A DNA stretch of 64,000 nt. Source: Echinicola jeungdonensis. GTDB taxonomy: Bacteria > Bacteroidota > Bacteroidia > Cytophagales > Cyclobacteriaceae. Shown piece after piece: positions 9,632 to 17,987 of this stretch. The stretch is from NCBI RefSeq assembly GCF_030409905.1, contig NZ_JAUFQT010000001.1, forward strand, positions 1,510,001-1,574,000. Reading direction: 5' to 3'. The translations under genes were made by a program, and so were the position numbers. Within the stretch, counting starts at the first letter, position 1. Each line of letters begins with the position of its first letter. Below the pieces are notes generated by a model. The model was not told the origin of the DNA and did no database searches. It saw only the letters and a program-made list of their open reading frames with translations.

Positions 9632-10595
9632 AAACTATGAGGTCAACCTTAACCCTGACTGGATCAAAAAGTATATTAAAAAGATCCTGTTGGGATTGAT
9701 CATTGTTATTGCAGCTTTTACATCCACTTTTACAGTGGGGCCGGAGGAAGAAGGAGTTGTGGTCCAATTGGGCAAATACAACCGGACTGTTCCTCCAGGC
9801 TTGAATTTCATCTTACCATTTGGAATTGAAAAGATGCATAAAATCCCCGTGCAAAGGCAGTTAAAACAGGAATTTGGATTTAGGACCACAAAGGCCGGTC
9901 AACGGAGTTCTTACACTAAAGAAGGCTACCGTGACGAATCCATGATGCTTACTGGCGACCTCAACCTTACAGACGTGGAATGGGTGGTACAATACCGTAT
10001 TGATGATTCCTACAAATACCTTTTTAAAGTACGAAATGCCGACAAAACCCTTAGGGACATGTCTGAAGCAGCCATGCGGAAAATTGTCGGAGACCGTACC
10101 GTAAATGAAGTACTGACAGTGGGCAGGCAGGAAATTGCAACAAGTGTAAAACAACTCCTTCAAGAACTATGCGATGAATATGAGAATGGTATCCGTATTG
10201 ATCAGGTGGTGTTACAAGATGTCAACCCCCCAGATCCTGTAAAACCTTCTTTTAATGCGGTCAATGAAGCCCAACAGGAAAGGGAGACCTTGATCAACCA
10301 GGCTGAAGCAGACTATAACCGTATCATCCCGAGGGCAAAAGGGGAAGCGCAGGAAACCATTGAACTGGCCGAGGCATTTGCCCTAAACAGGGTCAATAGA
10401 GCAAAAGGGGAAGCCAACCGCTTTCATGCTGTATTCAAATCATATATCAAAGCTCCGGAAGTTACCAAACAGAGAATTTATCTGGAAACCATGGAAAAAG
10501 TTCTTCCAAAACTAGGCAATAAAGTCATCGTGGGTGAACAAGGTAACAATGTTTTACCCTTACTTAATCTGGACAAGAAAGGAGGTCAGAAATAA
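9621..10595 (+). CDS. hflK: SPFH-family protease modulator HflK
   Basis: A 324-residue membrane-anchored band-7/prohibitin protein. A short cytoplasmic N-terminus is followed by one helix at about 20-37, then the SPFH core starting VGPEEEGVVVQLGKY and PPGLNFILPFGIEKM, and a long Ala/Glu-rich coiled coil (AQQERETLINQAEADYNR onward). HflK forms, with HflC, a large periplasmic cage around the FtsH protease and tunes membrane protein turnover (established for E. coli). The start overlaps the preceding cox3-like gene by 11 bases and the stop overlaps the hflC start by one base (TAATG), so all three appear co-translated. Confidence 0.92.
   Translation: MANKNYEVNLNPDWIKKYIKKILLGLIIVIAAFTSTFTVGPEEEGVVVQLGKYNRTVPPGLNFILPFGIEKMHKIPVQRQLKQEFGFRTTKAGQRSSYTKEGYRDESMMLTGDLNLTDVEWVVQYRIDDSYKYLFKVRNADKTLRDMSEAAMRKIVGDRTVNEVLTVGRQEIATSVKQLLQELCDEYENGIRIDQVVLQDVNPPDPVKPSFNAVNEAQQERETLINQAEADYNRIIPRAKGEAQETIELAEAFALNRVNRAKGEANRFHAVFKSYIKAPEVTKQRIYLETMEKVLPKLGNKVIVGEQGNNVLPLLNLDKKGGQK
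10580..10586 (+). promoter_or_regulatory. Strong Shine-Dalgarno sequence for hflC
   Basis: AGGAGGT lies inside the end of hflK, eight bases before the hflC ATG. Such a full Shine-Dalgarno match is uncommon in this window and fits tight coupling of hflC to hflK. Confidence 0.7.
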
Positions 10596-11533
10596 TGAAT
10601 AAGCGCATAATCATATATATCGTAGTGGGAATTCTTGCAATTCTTACCATCAATGGAAGCATTTTTATCCTGGATGAAACCCAACAAGCCATCGTCACCC
10701 AATTTGGGAAACCGGTAGGTGAACCCCGGACCAGCCCAGGTCTAAATTTCAAAATTCCCTTTTTGCATAAGGTTCAATTTTTTGACAAAAGGTACCTTGA
10801 ATGGGACGGGGACAGAAACCAAATCACCACAAAAGACAAAAAATTCATCTTTGTGGACACTTATGCCAGATGGGAAATCACCAATCCACTTCAGTTTTTT
10901 ATCCGGCTTAGGGATGAACGGTCTGCTCAATCAAGGCTTGATGATATCCTGGACGGGGAAACCCGGAATGCCATTGCCAATCACAATCTATTGGATGCTG
11001 TTCGTTCCACAAATAGAGACCCTGAAGTAACAGAAGAATTCATGGAGGAATTGGAAGTGTTAGAAGAGATTTCTGTTGGCAGACCAAGAATAGAGGAAAT
11101 CGTCTTGGCCAAGGCTAATGAAAGGACTTCTGATCTGGGTGTTCGTGTCCTGGACTTTAAATTTAAAAGGATGAATTACGTAAACGAAGTACGTGACAGG
11201 GTGTATGACAGGATGATAAGTGAAAGAAACAGGATTGCTGACCAATTTCGTTCTGAAGGACAAGGAGAGGCCCGCATAATCCAGGGTAACAAGGAAAGAG
11301 ATCTTGCCCAGATCCAGTCAGAAGCATACCGGAAAGCAGAGGAAATCAAGGGCCGGGCTGATGCGAAAGCCACTGAGATCTATGCGGAGGCCTATAACCA
11401 AAACCGCCAATCAGTGGAGTTATATAAATTCCTTCGGTCCATGGAAAGTTTTGAAAAATCATTGGATGAAAATACTACGATCATCCTATCTTCAGATAGT
11501 GAATTTTTCAAATTTCTGAATGAGCTGGATTAA
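10595..11533 (+). CDS. hflC: SPFH-family protease modulator HflC
   Basis: A 312-residue partner of HflK. It has one N-terminal membrane helix (about 4-25), the SPFH core from DETQQAIVTQFGKPVGE through PGLNFKIPFLHKVQFFDKR, the HflC-typical segment VRDRVYDRMISERNRIADQF, and a charged coiled coil rich in Ala, Glu and Arg. The start is fixed by the TAATG overlap and the strong AGGAGGT site. It is the last gene of the group and ends at a bidirectional terminator shared with convergent secDF. Confidence 0.92.
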   Translation: MNKRIIIYIVVGILAILTINGSIFILDETQQAIVTQFGKPVGEPRTSPGLNFKIPFLHKVQFFDKRYLEWDGDRNQITTKDKKFIFVDTYARWEITNPLQFFIRLRDERSAQSRLDDILDGETRNAIANHNLLDAVRSTNRDPEVTEEFMEELEVLEEISVGRPRIEEIVLAKANERTSDLGVRVLDFKFKRMNYVNEVRDRVYDRMISERNRIADQFRSEGQGEARIIQGNKERDLAQIQSEAYRKAEEIKGRADAKATEIYAEAYNQNRQSVELYKFLRSMESFEKSLDENTTIILSSDSEFFKFLNELD

Positions 11534-11643
11534 CAGAAGGATACCCTGATGGAATCTTTGGGCCATATTACTTCCAATTAGAAGGCCAATAATTGCGAAT
11601 TAAACTGGGATTTATTTCCTTCAAAAAAAAGCTGAATAGTCAT

Positions 11644-11681
11644 AAAAAAACCGCCCCACAATATGCAGGGCGGTTTTTTTT
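11644..11681. terminator. Bidirectional terminator, hflC / secDF
   Basis: Stem CCGCCC (11651-11656) and GGGCGG (11668-11673) with an 11-base loop, flanked by seven As on the left and a run of at least seven Ts on the right, so it can act on both strands between the convergent stop codons. Confidence 0.9.
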
Positions 11682-11698
11682 ATATAATTGGTACCTGA

Positions 11699-14218
11699 TT
11701 AAGCTACCCTTTTAGCTTCTTCAGAATTTTCTTTAGCAATTTCTTTTTTCATCATATCAACTACAATTGGCGTAGCAATATAAATCGACGAGTAGGTACC
11801 AATCAGGACACCTATCAACAAAGCAAAGGAGAACCCTCTCAATACTTCACCCCCAAAAATCAATAGCACGACAACTACGATAAGAGTAGTTGCAGAAGTG
11901 ATCAAAGTCCTGGCCATGGTCTGGTTAATGGCATCGTTGAACATTTCCACCAATTTAGAGGTCCCTCTTGTGGCCACATTTTCCCGGATCCTGTCAAATA
12001 CAATCACAGTATCATTGATGGAGTAACCGATCACTGTCAGCACCGCGGCAATAAATACCTGATCAATTTCAAAGGTGGCTCCCAATGCACTGGCGATGGC
12101 AAAAGCTGCCAAAACAAATAAGGTATCATGTATCAGGGCTATGATGGAAGCCAAAGAGAACTGCCATTTACGGAATCTCAAAAGGATGTACAAGAAGATC
12201 ACCACCAAGGCAAAGAACATGGCTTCCATTGAGGAATTTTTAATGTCATCAGCAACGGTTGCCCCAACCTTTGAAGAACCAGTAATGGCAAATGAACTAT
12301 CATCTAACTGGGTGGCATCATCAATAAATTCCAAACCTGTAATTTTGGCAATACCATCCTTCACTTTTGTTTCCACTTCTCGGTTAGCTTCGTCAGAATC
12401 TTCATTGATCAGGTAAGAAGTGGTCACTTTAATGACATTATTGGATCCATAAGTTTTGGCCTCAACGGATCCATCAAATTCTTTATCCAAGCCTGTTTTC
12501 AATTCAGATGCTGCAACAGGTTGGGTGAATTCTACGATATAAGAACGCCCACCGGTAAAATCAACACCGAATTTCAAACCATTGGTAGCCGCTACTGCCA
12601 ATCCAATAACTATAATCGCAGTAGAGACGATATAGGCCACCTTTCTTTTGCCAAGGAAGTCAAAATTGATATTCCTAAGAACATTTTTAGAGAACGGTGT
12701 GGCAAAAGATATTTTGCTTTGATCTCCCCTTTTGCTCAGCCAATATACAATCACTCTGGTAATAAATACCGCTGAGAAGAAGGAAGAAGCAATACCGATC
12801 ATCAATACAATGGCAAAGCCTTTCACAGGCCCTTGGCCCAAGGAGAAAAGGATAGCACCTGTAAGGAAGGTGGTTACATTGGAGTCCAAAATGGCACTGA
12901 AAGCTTTATTGTAACCACTGCTGATGGCCTGAAGCAATCCAGCTCCATTTGCCATTTCCTCTTTGATCCTTTCAAATATCAAAACATTGGCATCAATGGA
13001 CATACCAATAGTAAGTACAATACCTGCAATACCTGGCAAGGTCAAAGCTGATCCCAATTGGGCTAAGATTCCCAGGATAAAGAAAATGTTAAATACAAGC
13101 GCTGCGGTAGCAATAAAACCACCTTTGGCATAATAGGCCATCATAAACAACACCACTATGGCCAAACCAGCAATCATAGAGTTGATCCCCTGGCTTTGGG
13201 CTTCCTTACCCAAAGTTGGCCCAATGATCGCTTCCTCTACAATTTTAGTAGGTGCAGGCAAAGTCCCTGACTTAAGAATATTGGCCAAGTCTTTGGCTTC
13301 AGTCATGGTAAAGTTCCCGGTAATTTCTGATTGACCGTTTGGAATTTCCCCTTGAACATTTGGTGCGGTATAAACATAGTCATCCAAAACCACCGCGATT
13401 CTTCTTCCTATATTTTCAGAGGTTAATTTTCTCCATTGTCTGGCACCATCTGCATTCATTTGCATGCTTACCGCCGGACGGGAAGACTGATCTAGCACCT
13501 GACGGGCATCGGTAATTACGTCCCCTTCCAATGGAGCCTGATTTGCTCCTCTTGGCGTTTTGATAGCATGAAGTTCCAAAAGCTCCATTCCATCTGCTTC
13601 CTGAGGTTTCACTGACCACAAGAATTTAAGATCACTTGGGACCATGGATTGAACATCTTCCCTTTCCAGGATATTGTTGATGGCCATAGTATCTTTCACC
13701 TCATATACCAATCCATAATTGGCTTTCAACAATGAGAAAAGTGGGGATACCTGGTTGGAAAGGGAATCTTCCTCTCCGCCACCTTCGGCAAGTTGTTTTT
13801 CAAGATCAGTTAGGGTGGTATCCCCTTCTGCCAAGGTAGTATCAGCTTCAACAGTCAGGGTACTTTTTTTGGATTGGGCTTCAGCAACCAATACAGAGTT
13901 GATTCTTTGAAGTACATTTCCAAATTCATTGAATTCAGCTACTTCCCAAAATTGAAGTTTGGCTACACCTTGCAATAGGTTCCTTACCCTTTCTTGGTTG
14001 TCCACTCCAGGAAGTTCGATCTGAATTCTTCCAGTACCTTTGATACGTTGAATATTGGGTTGGGAAGTACCAAAACGATCTATACGGGTTCTAAGAATAT
14101 TAAAAGATCTTTCAATGGCATTTTCAACTTCCTTATCGATAATTTCCAAAATCTCGCTGTCAGTTGATTCCAAGGAAATTCTTCCCCGGTTGGCTGCAGT
14201 AGCATAAATGGTGTTCAA
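11699..14218 (-). CDS. secDF: SecDF, C-terminal part of a frameshifted gene
   Basis: This 839-residue frame holds most of the fused SecD-SecF protein-export motor subunit, which uses the proton gradient to pull proteins through SecYEG. Seen in order: the rest of the SecD periplasmic domain (NILRTRIDRFGTSQPNIQ, RIQIELPGVDN, VVLDDYVYTAPNVQGEI), SecD helices with LTIGMSIDANVLIFERIKEE, then the SecF half with FDFLGKRK, FGVDFTGGRSYIVEF and VIGYSINDTVIVFDRIRENV. Its only start is a TTG that overlaps the TGA of the N-terminal frame (TTGA). The natural reading is one protein of about 987 residues, broken by a one-base change at the C5 run at 14226-14230 (G5 in the gene). Confidence 0.9.
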   Translation of the reverse strand: MNTIYATAANRGRISLESTDSEILEIIDKEVENAIERSFNILRTRIDRFGTSQPNIQRIKGTGRIQIELPGVDNQERVRNLLQGVAKLQFWEVAEFNEFGNVLQRINSVLVAEAQSKKSTLTVEADTTLAEGDTTLTDLEKQLAEGGGEEDSLSNQVSPLFSLLKANYGLVYEVKDTMAINNILEREDVQSMVPSDLKFLWSVKPQEADGMELLELHAIKTPRGANQAPLEGDVITDARQVLDQSSRPAVSMQMNADGARQWRKLTSENIGRRIAVVLDDYVYTAPNVQGEIPNGQSEITGNFTMTEAKDLANILKSGTLPAPTKIVEEAIIGPTLGKEAQSQGINSMIAGLAIVVLFMMAYYAKGGFIATAALVFNIFFILGILAQLGSALTLPGIAGIVLTIGMSIDANVLIFERIKEEMANGAGLLQAISSGYNKAFSAILDSNVTTFLTGAILFSLGQGPVKGFAIVLMIGIASSFFSAVFITRVIVYWLSKRGDQSKISFATPFSKNVLRNINFDFLGKRKVAYIVSTAIIVIGLAVAATNGLKFGVDFTGGRSYIVEFTQPVAASELKTGLDKEFDGSVEAKTYGSNNVIKVTTSYLINEDSDEANREVETKVKDGIAKITGLEFIDDATQLDDSSFAITGSSKVGATVADDIKNSSMEAMFFALVVIFLYILLRFRKWQFSLASIIALIHDTLFVLAAFAIASALGATFEIDQVFIAAVLTVIGYSINDTVIVFDRIRENVATRGTSKLVEMFNDAINQTMARTLITSATTLIVVVVLLIFGGEVLRGFSFALLIGVLIGTYSSIYIATPIVVDMMKKEIAKENSEEAKRVA

Positions 14219-14664
14219 TGGTTCACCCCCGGATTTTTCTTTCCAAGAACGGTAAAAAGGTCCACAAACTTTTCATCACTGGTTTTGGCCAATTCCTCGG
14301 CTTCTTCTACAGCGGCATTGAAAGGTTCATTTTTAGGATTGCCTGCCAAACCTTTGACAATCTCCACAGGGGATACCGCCAAGGTCACGTGCATTCCTCC
14401 CTGAAGGTCCAAACCAAGACCAAGTTCAGTTTCTTTTACTTCCTTAAAAGTATATTCTGCTCCCAGGAAATTATATACCGGCTCTCTCCAAACGGAGTCA
14501 AGATAAGATTGTTTTTTAGCGAAATTCACATTGCCTTCCTCATCTGTGGCATAGGCAATTGCGTCCTCTTGGACTGTACTCGATACATAGGTAAATGACA
14601 GATAGTAAAGACATAATGCTGTTACCACCACCGTCAAAAACACAATGAGGCCTTTATTTTGCAT
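14215..14664 (-). CDS. secDF: SecDF, N-terminal part of a frameshifted gene
   Basis: This 149-residue frame carries the SecDF start: an N-terminal helix (GLIVFLTVVVTALCLYYL) and the SecD signature LGLGLDLQGGMHVTLAVSP. It runs into a stop after KKNPGVNH, just past a G5 run, while the other frame continues with a sensible sequence (EPLNTIYATA). Adding one G or removing two would join the frames. SecDF is a near-universal, growth-critical protein in this phylum, so an intact gene is expected; I treat the break as a likely sequence error or, less likely, recoding or true loss. No promoter box was identified upstream. Confidence 0.88.
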   Translation of the reverse strand: MQNKGLIVFLTVVVTALCLYYLSFTYVSSTVQEDAIAYATDEEGNVNFAKKQSYLDSVWREPVYNFLGAEYTFKEVKETELGLGLDLQGGMHVTLAVSPVEIVKGLAGNPKNEPFNAAVEEAEELAKTSDEKFVDLFTVLGKKNPGVNH

Positions 14665-14763
14665 GATTATTAATTAATATGATTTAAAGTTGATTTTATT
14701 CAATAAATAGAGATAAGCCAGACCTGATGGGCCTGTTGAGGTAAAATTAAGATGAAAAAGAAA

Positions 14764-15129
14764 TTATGGGGCGTTGGGAGATATTATGCACTCCAAAAGG
14801 ATTTCTAAAAAATGACTTGGGTACCGAGCCATAGGGGCTTGTACTTGAATTCCAACATTTTTAAACCCAATAGTTTCATAAATAAGATGTAAACAACCCT
14901 GTTCCAATACAATTGAAAATGGAACAACGGCATCAACATCAACATCCAAAAAAGTTTGGTCCTGGGAAGAAGATGATTCAGCCTCCTGGCTTTTTTCCAT
15001 CTGATCTTTTCCCCCTCCCTGAATGGGAGTAAAATAGGTGGAATTGGATATAAAAAAGCAGAAAAAGACCACTAACAGCATGGTCAGCCTTTCTTTCAAC
15101 AAATTTTTATTTCTGCTTTTTTGAGTCAT
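14764..15129 (-). CDS. Small membrane-anchored protein of unknown function
   Basis: I do not recognise a family. Starting at the ATG at 15129 gives 121 residues: a basic N-terminus (MTQKSRNKNLLKER), one strong hydrophobic helix (LTMLLVVFFCFFIS), a Ser/Glu-rich linker and a C-terminal part with two Cys. An ATG at 15186 would add 19 residues, which look less natural. A TATATTTG box lies 5 bases before the chosen start (15135-15142). The arrangement suggests one helix with a periplasmic tail. It is in the same direction as secDF, about 100 bases upstream of it. Confidence 0.6.
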   Translation of the reverse strand: MTQKSRNKNLLKERLTMLLVVFFCFFISNSTYFTPIQGGGKDQMEKSQEAESSSSQDQTFLDVDVDAVVPFSIVLEQGCLHLIYETIGFKNVGIQVQAPMARYPSHFLEILLECIISPNAP

Positions 15130-15238
15130 AACAGCAAATATAGAAAGTTTTCCAAAGACTCGCATTTTAAATGGTAAAAAATCCAAAACTTATAAAAAAG
15201 TTTACTTCCTATCCCTATCTGTAGTAAGAGTTGCCAGT

Positions 15239-15934
15239 TTATTCTTTTCTTTTCAGGATTTGAAAATGGTAAGACAATGTAAATTCCAGGTTGGTAGTCG
15301 TCATGTCAAATATTCTGTCCTGACCTTCTGGCCTGCCAAATTCATAAGAAGCTCTTGCTTCTGCCTGAAAGGTACTTTTTCCAAAAACCTTGGAAAGCCC
15401 TAATCCAGCAGTCAATCCGTACATCAATTTTTTGGGATCATCGCTCGGTTGACCATAGGTAGGCATAATGGGAATTTCCTCATTTTCTGTTTCAAATTCC
15501 CGGTGGGTATCCCTTGCATCAATCAATTTGCCAATATGGGTCCCCATTTTAATATGAAACCGGCCTGTATTCCCAAAATAAAAATTGGCTAACAATGGGA
15601 TTTTAAGGTAATCAAATTGGGTTTCATTCCTGTCTCCCTGCTCGTTATATTCCTGGTAGCCGGTAGTCAGGTACTGGGCCTCAATTTGCGCCCCGGCATG
15701 ATCCTTAAAAAAATGTTCAATGACCACCCCATAGATTTCCGTGCCTTTTATTCCACTAATTTTTTGGGAAGGCAAGGAGGGTATGGGCCGGTATTTCATA
15801 CCGGAATAAGAAAGTCCCCCGCGAATTCCAAAGGTAGTTTGGGCATAGGTTTCAGCAGGGGAAATCAAAAACAAGCCCAAAGCAATACCCCCCAAAAAAA
15901 CTGGAAACAAATGGATTTTGATGAATTGGTTCAA
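15239..15934 (-). CDS. Outer-membrane beta-barrel protein (PorT-like family)
   Basis: A 231-residue predicted outer-membrane barrel. The start is probably TTG at 15934, because no upstream or nearby ATG gives a signal peptide, while this start gives one ending at ...SPAETYAQ. The mature part begins TTFGIRGGLSYSGMKY and has alternating short strands with aromatic ends (DYLKIPLLANFYFG, MYGLTAGLGLSKVFG), closing with FTLSYHFQILKRKE. This is the general PorT/outer-membrane protein beta-barrel family common in Bacteroidota; a specific role cannot be read from sequence. Confidence 0.8.
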   Translation of the reverse strand: MNQFIKIHLFPVFLGGIALGLFLISPAETYAQTTFGIRGGLSYSGMKYRPIPSLPSQKISGIKGTEIYGVVIEHFFKDHAGAQIEAQYLTTGYQEYNEQGDRNETQFDYLKIPLLANFYFGNTGRFHIKMGTHIGKLIDARDTHREFETENEEIPIMPTYGQPSDDPKKLMYGLTAGLGLSKVFGKSTFQAEARASYEFGRPEGQDRIFDMTTTNLEFTLSYHFQILKRKE

Positions 15935-15979
15935 GAAATAGTCAATTTAAAATAGCTGGTATTATATAAAGGCAAGAAT

Positions 15980-16004
15980 AAAAAATAGTCCCTTTACAGG
16001 ACTA
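15980..16004 (-). terminator. Terminator overlapping the stop codon of the 67-residue gene
   Basis: On the minus strand, TAGTCC, seven-base loop, GGACTA, then six Ts. The first arm includes the TAG stop of the gene at 16002-16205. Confidence 0.65.
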
Positions 16005-16205
16005 CTTTTTCTTTCTCTTCTTGATGGCTTCCATGTCTTTCCTGTCTTTGAGTTTTTTATCCTCTACATTTTGGTTGAGGAACTCATTGATCTTGTCGAT
16101 GGAAAAAGAACTTGAAATTTCTCCAAAAGAATTAATATTCATTTTAAACCCTTCTAGTTCAGGGTTTACTTTTGGGTTCTCTTCTTTTTTAGATTTTTTT
16201 GCCAT
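16002..16205 (-). CDS. Small lysine-rich protein of unknown function
   Basis: A 67-residue protein with very basic ends (MAKKSKKEENPK at the start, IKKRKKK at the finish) around a middle segment, GFKMNINSFGEISSSFSIDK, that looks folded. Its own terminator overlaps the stop codon, which supports a real gene. Small proteins of this kind are common next to core genes in this phylum; a nucleic-acid or ribosome contact is a guess from charge alone. Confidence 0.65.
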   Translation of the reverse strand: MAKKSKKEENPKVNPELEGFKMNINSFGEISSSFSIDKINEFLNQNVEDKKLKDRKDMEAIKKRKKK

Positions 16206-16233
16206 GACTATTGGTCCTTTCCTTTAGATGATT

Positions 16234-16266
16234 GGTACAGGCACTAGAAATTAAAGTGCCTGTACC
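16234..16266 (-). terminator. 12-bp perfect hairpin downstream of gltX
   Basis: GGTACAGGCACT (16234-16245) and its exact reverse complement (16255-16266) flank a nine-base loop, starting 11 bases after the gltX stop. There is no T-tract on the minus strand, so it may act as an mRNA 3'-end stabiliser or a weak terminator. Confidence 0.5.
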
Positions 16267-16276
16267 TCAATTATTG

Positions 16277-17821
16277 TTATTTTGCTTTAACTTCTAATTT
16301 ATTTAACGCAAAATCAATCCTTTTGATTAGTTCATCCTTACCGATAATCACAAATATCTCCATCAAGTCAGGGCCAGCACCTACACCTGTGGCGGCAAGT
16401 CTCACCGCCTGCATCACTTTACCCAATTTAATTTCGTTACTTTCTGCCGATTCACTCAACATTGATTTGGCAGCATCTGGGGTAAATTCCCCCTTAAAAT
16501 GCTCTAATTTTTCTTTAAAGGTGGTAAGAACTGTAACCACATCCTCATTCCATTTCTTACTGACTATTTTTTGATCAAAGCCTGTAGGAGCAATTAACAA
16601 AAACCTTCCTTCATTCCAAAGGTCACCAGGGAAAGTAGCCCTTTCCTTCATGATATTGACAATTTTTTCGGCTTTGGCCTGCAAAATATCAATCCCTTCC
16701 TTCTTCAAATCTTCCATCAGGTATTGGGCAAGATCATGATTGGATTTGGCTTTCAGGTATTGTTCATTGAACCATTTGGCTTTATTAATATCAAACTTGG
16801 TTCCTGATTTTCCAATTCTTTCCACGGAAAATGCTTCAATCAATTCATCCAAATTAAAAATCTCCCGATGGTCTCCGGGATTCCAGCCCAAAAAGGCCAA
16901 GAAATTGATAAAAGCCTCTGGCAAATAACCTTGTTCCTTAAATCCTTCAGAAATTTCACCGGTCTTGGGATCCTCCCAATTTAATGGAAAAATAGGGAAC
17001 CCATGCTTTTCAGCATCCCTTTTGGACAATTTGCCGTTTCCATCGGGCTTAAGCAAAAGAGGCAAATGGGCAAACTGCGGCATGCTGTCCTCCCAACCCA
17101 AATATCGGTACAACAATACATGCAGGGGGGCAGAAGGAAGCCATTCCTCTCCACGGATCACATGGGTAATTCCCATCAAATGATCATCGACAATATTAGC
17201 CAGGTGATATGTAGGAATACCATCTGATTTCATCAGAACTTTATCATCCAAGGTGTTGGAGTGAACCATCACCCAGCCTCTGATCATATCATTCAGCCTG
17301 ATTTCTTCTTTTCTGGGAACTTTTAACCGGATCACATAAGGTTCTCCAGATGCCAATCTTTCTTTTACCTCATCCTCAGGTAGCGTCAAGGAATTTTTCA
17401 TCTGGGTTCTGGTAATGGCATTATATTGAGGAGATACCACCCTGGCTGCAGTCAACCTCTGCCTCATGGCATCCAGCTCATCAGGGGTATCAAAAGCATA
17501 GTACGCATAGCCTTTTTCAATCAGGTCCCAAGCATATTCCATATAAATGTTTTTACGCTCAGATTGCCTGTAGGGCCCATTTTCCCCTTGGTTCCAAGGA
17601 CTTTCATCCGGTTGGATGCCCACCCAATCCAGGGTTTCCCGGATATAATCCTCAGCACCCGGCACGAAACGAGTTTGGTCAGTATCTTCTATTCTCAGTA
17701 AAAATTTACCGCCATGCTTTTTGGCAAATAGGTAGTTATACAAGGCAGTGCGGACACCACCGATATGCAAGGCTCCAGTTGGAGATGGGGCAAAACGTAC
17801 TCGTACTTCTTTGTTCATCAT
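16277..17821 (-). CDS. gltX: Glutamate--tRNA ligase
   Basis: Charges tRNA-Glu with glutamate in the cytoplasm. The 514-residue length fits the family. Class I synthetase signatures are present: FAPSPTGALHIGGVRTALYN (HIGH-type) near the start and GKLSKRD (KMSKS-type) near residue 267. RIEDTDQTR and LPSAPLHVLLYRYLGW are also typical. Two adjacent ATG codons (17821 and 17818) are possible starts. A TATCTTTG box at 17883-17890 (minus) is a possible promoter element. It ends at a 12-bp perfect hairpin. Confidence 0.96.
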   Translation of the reverse strand: MMNKEVRVRFAPSPTGALHIGGVRTALYNYLFAKKHGGKFLLRIEDTDQTRFVPGAEDYIRETLDWVGIQPDESPWNQGENGPYRQSERKNIYMEYAWDLIEKGYAYYAFDTPDELDAMRQRLTAARVVSPQYNAITRTQMKNSLTLPEDEVKERLASGEPYVIRLKVPRKEEIRLNDMIRGWVMVHSNTLDDKVLMKSDGIPTYHLANIVDDHLMGITHVIRGEEWLPSAPLHVLLYRYLGWEDSMPQFAHLPLLLKPDGNGKLSKRDAEKHGFPIFPLNWEDPKTGEISEGFKEQGYLPEAFINFLAFLGWNPGDHREIFNLDELIEAFSVERIGKSGTKFDINKAKWFNEQYLKAKSNHDLAQYLMEDLKKEGIDILQAKAEKIVNIMKERATFPGDLWNEGRFLLIAPTGFDQKIVSKKWNEDVVTVLTTFKEKLEHFKGEFTPDAAKSMLSESAESNEIKLGKVMQAVRLAATGVGAGPDLMEIFVIIGKDELIKRIDFALNKLEVKAK

Positions 17822-17987
17822 TTTGATTTAATCCTTTGTAAAGGTAAAATTGACCGGAATTTTCCACCGGAAATTCAAAAAGCAAAGATACAAAAAAGAT
17901 AGAGAAGGAAAGATAGAAAGCGGGGTTCTATCTTTCCTTTAAAAATTATACAAATAAAAAACACAGAAGAATAGCCAAACTCCTTGC

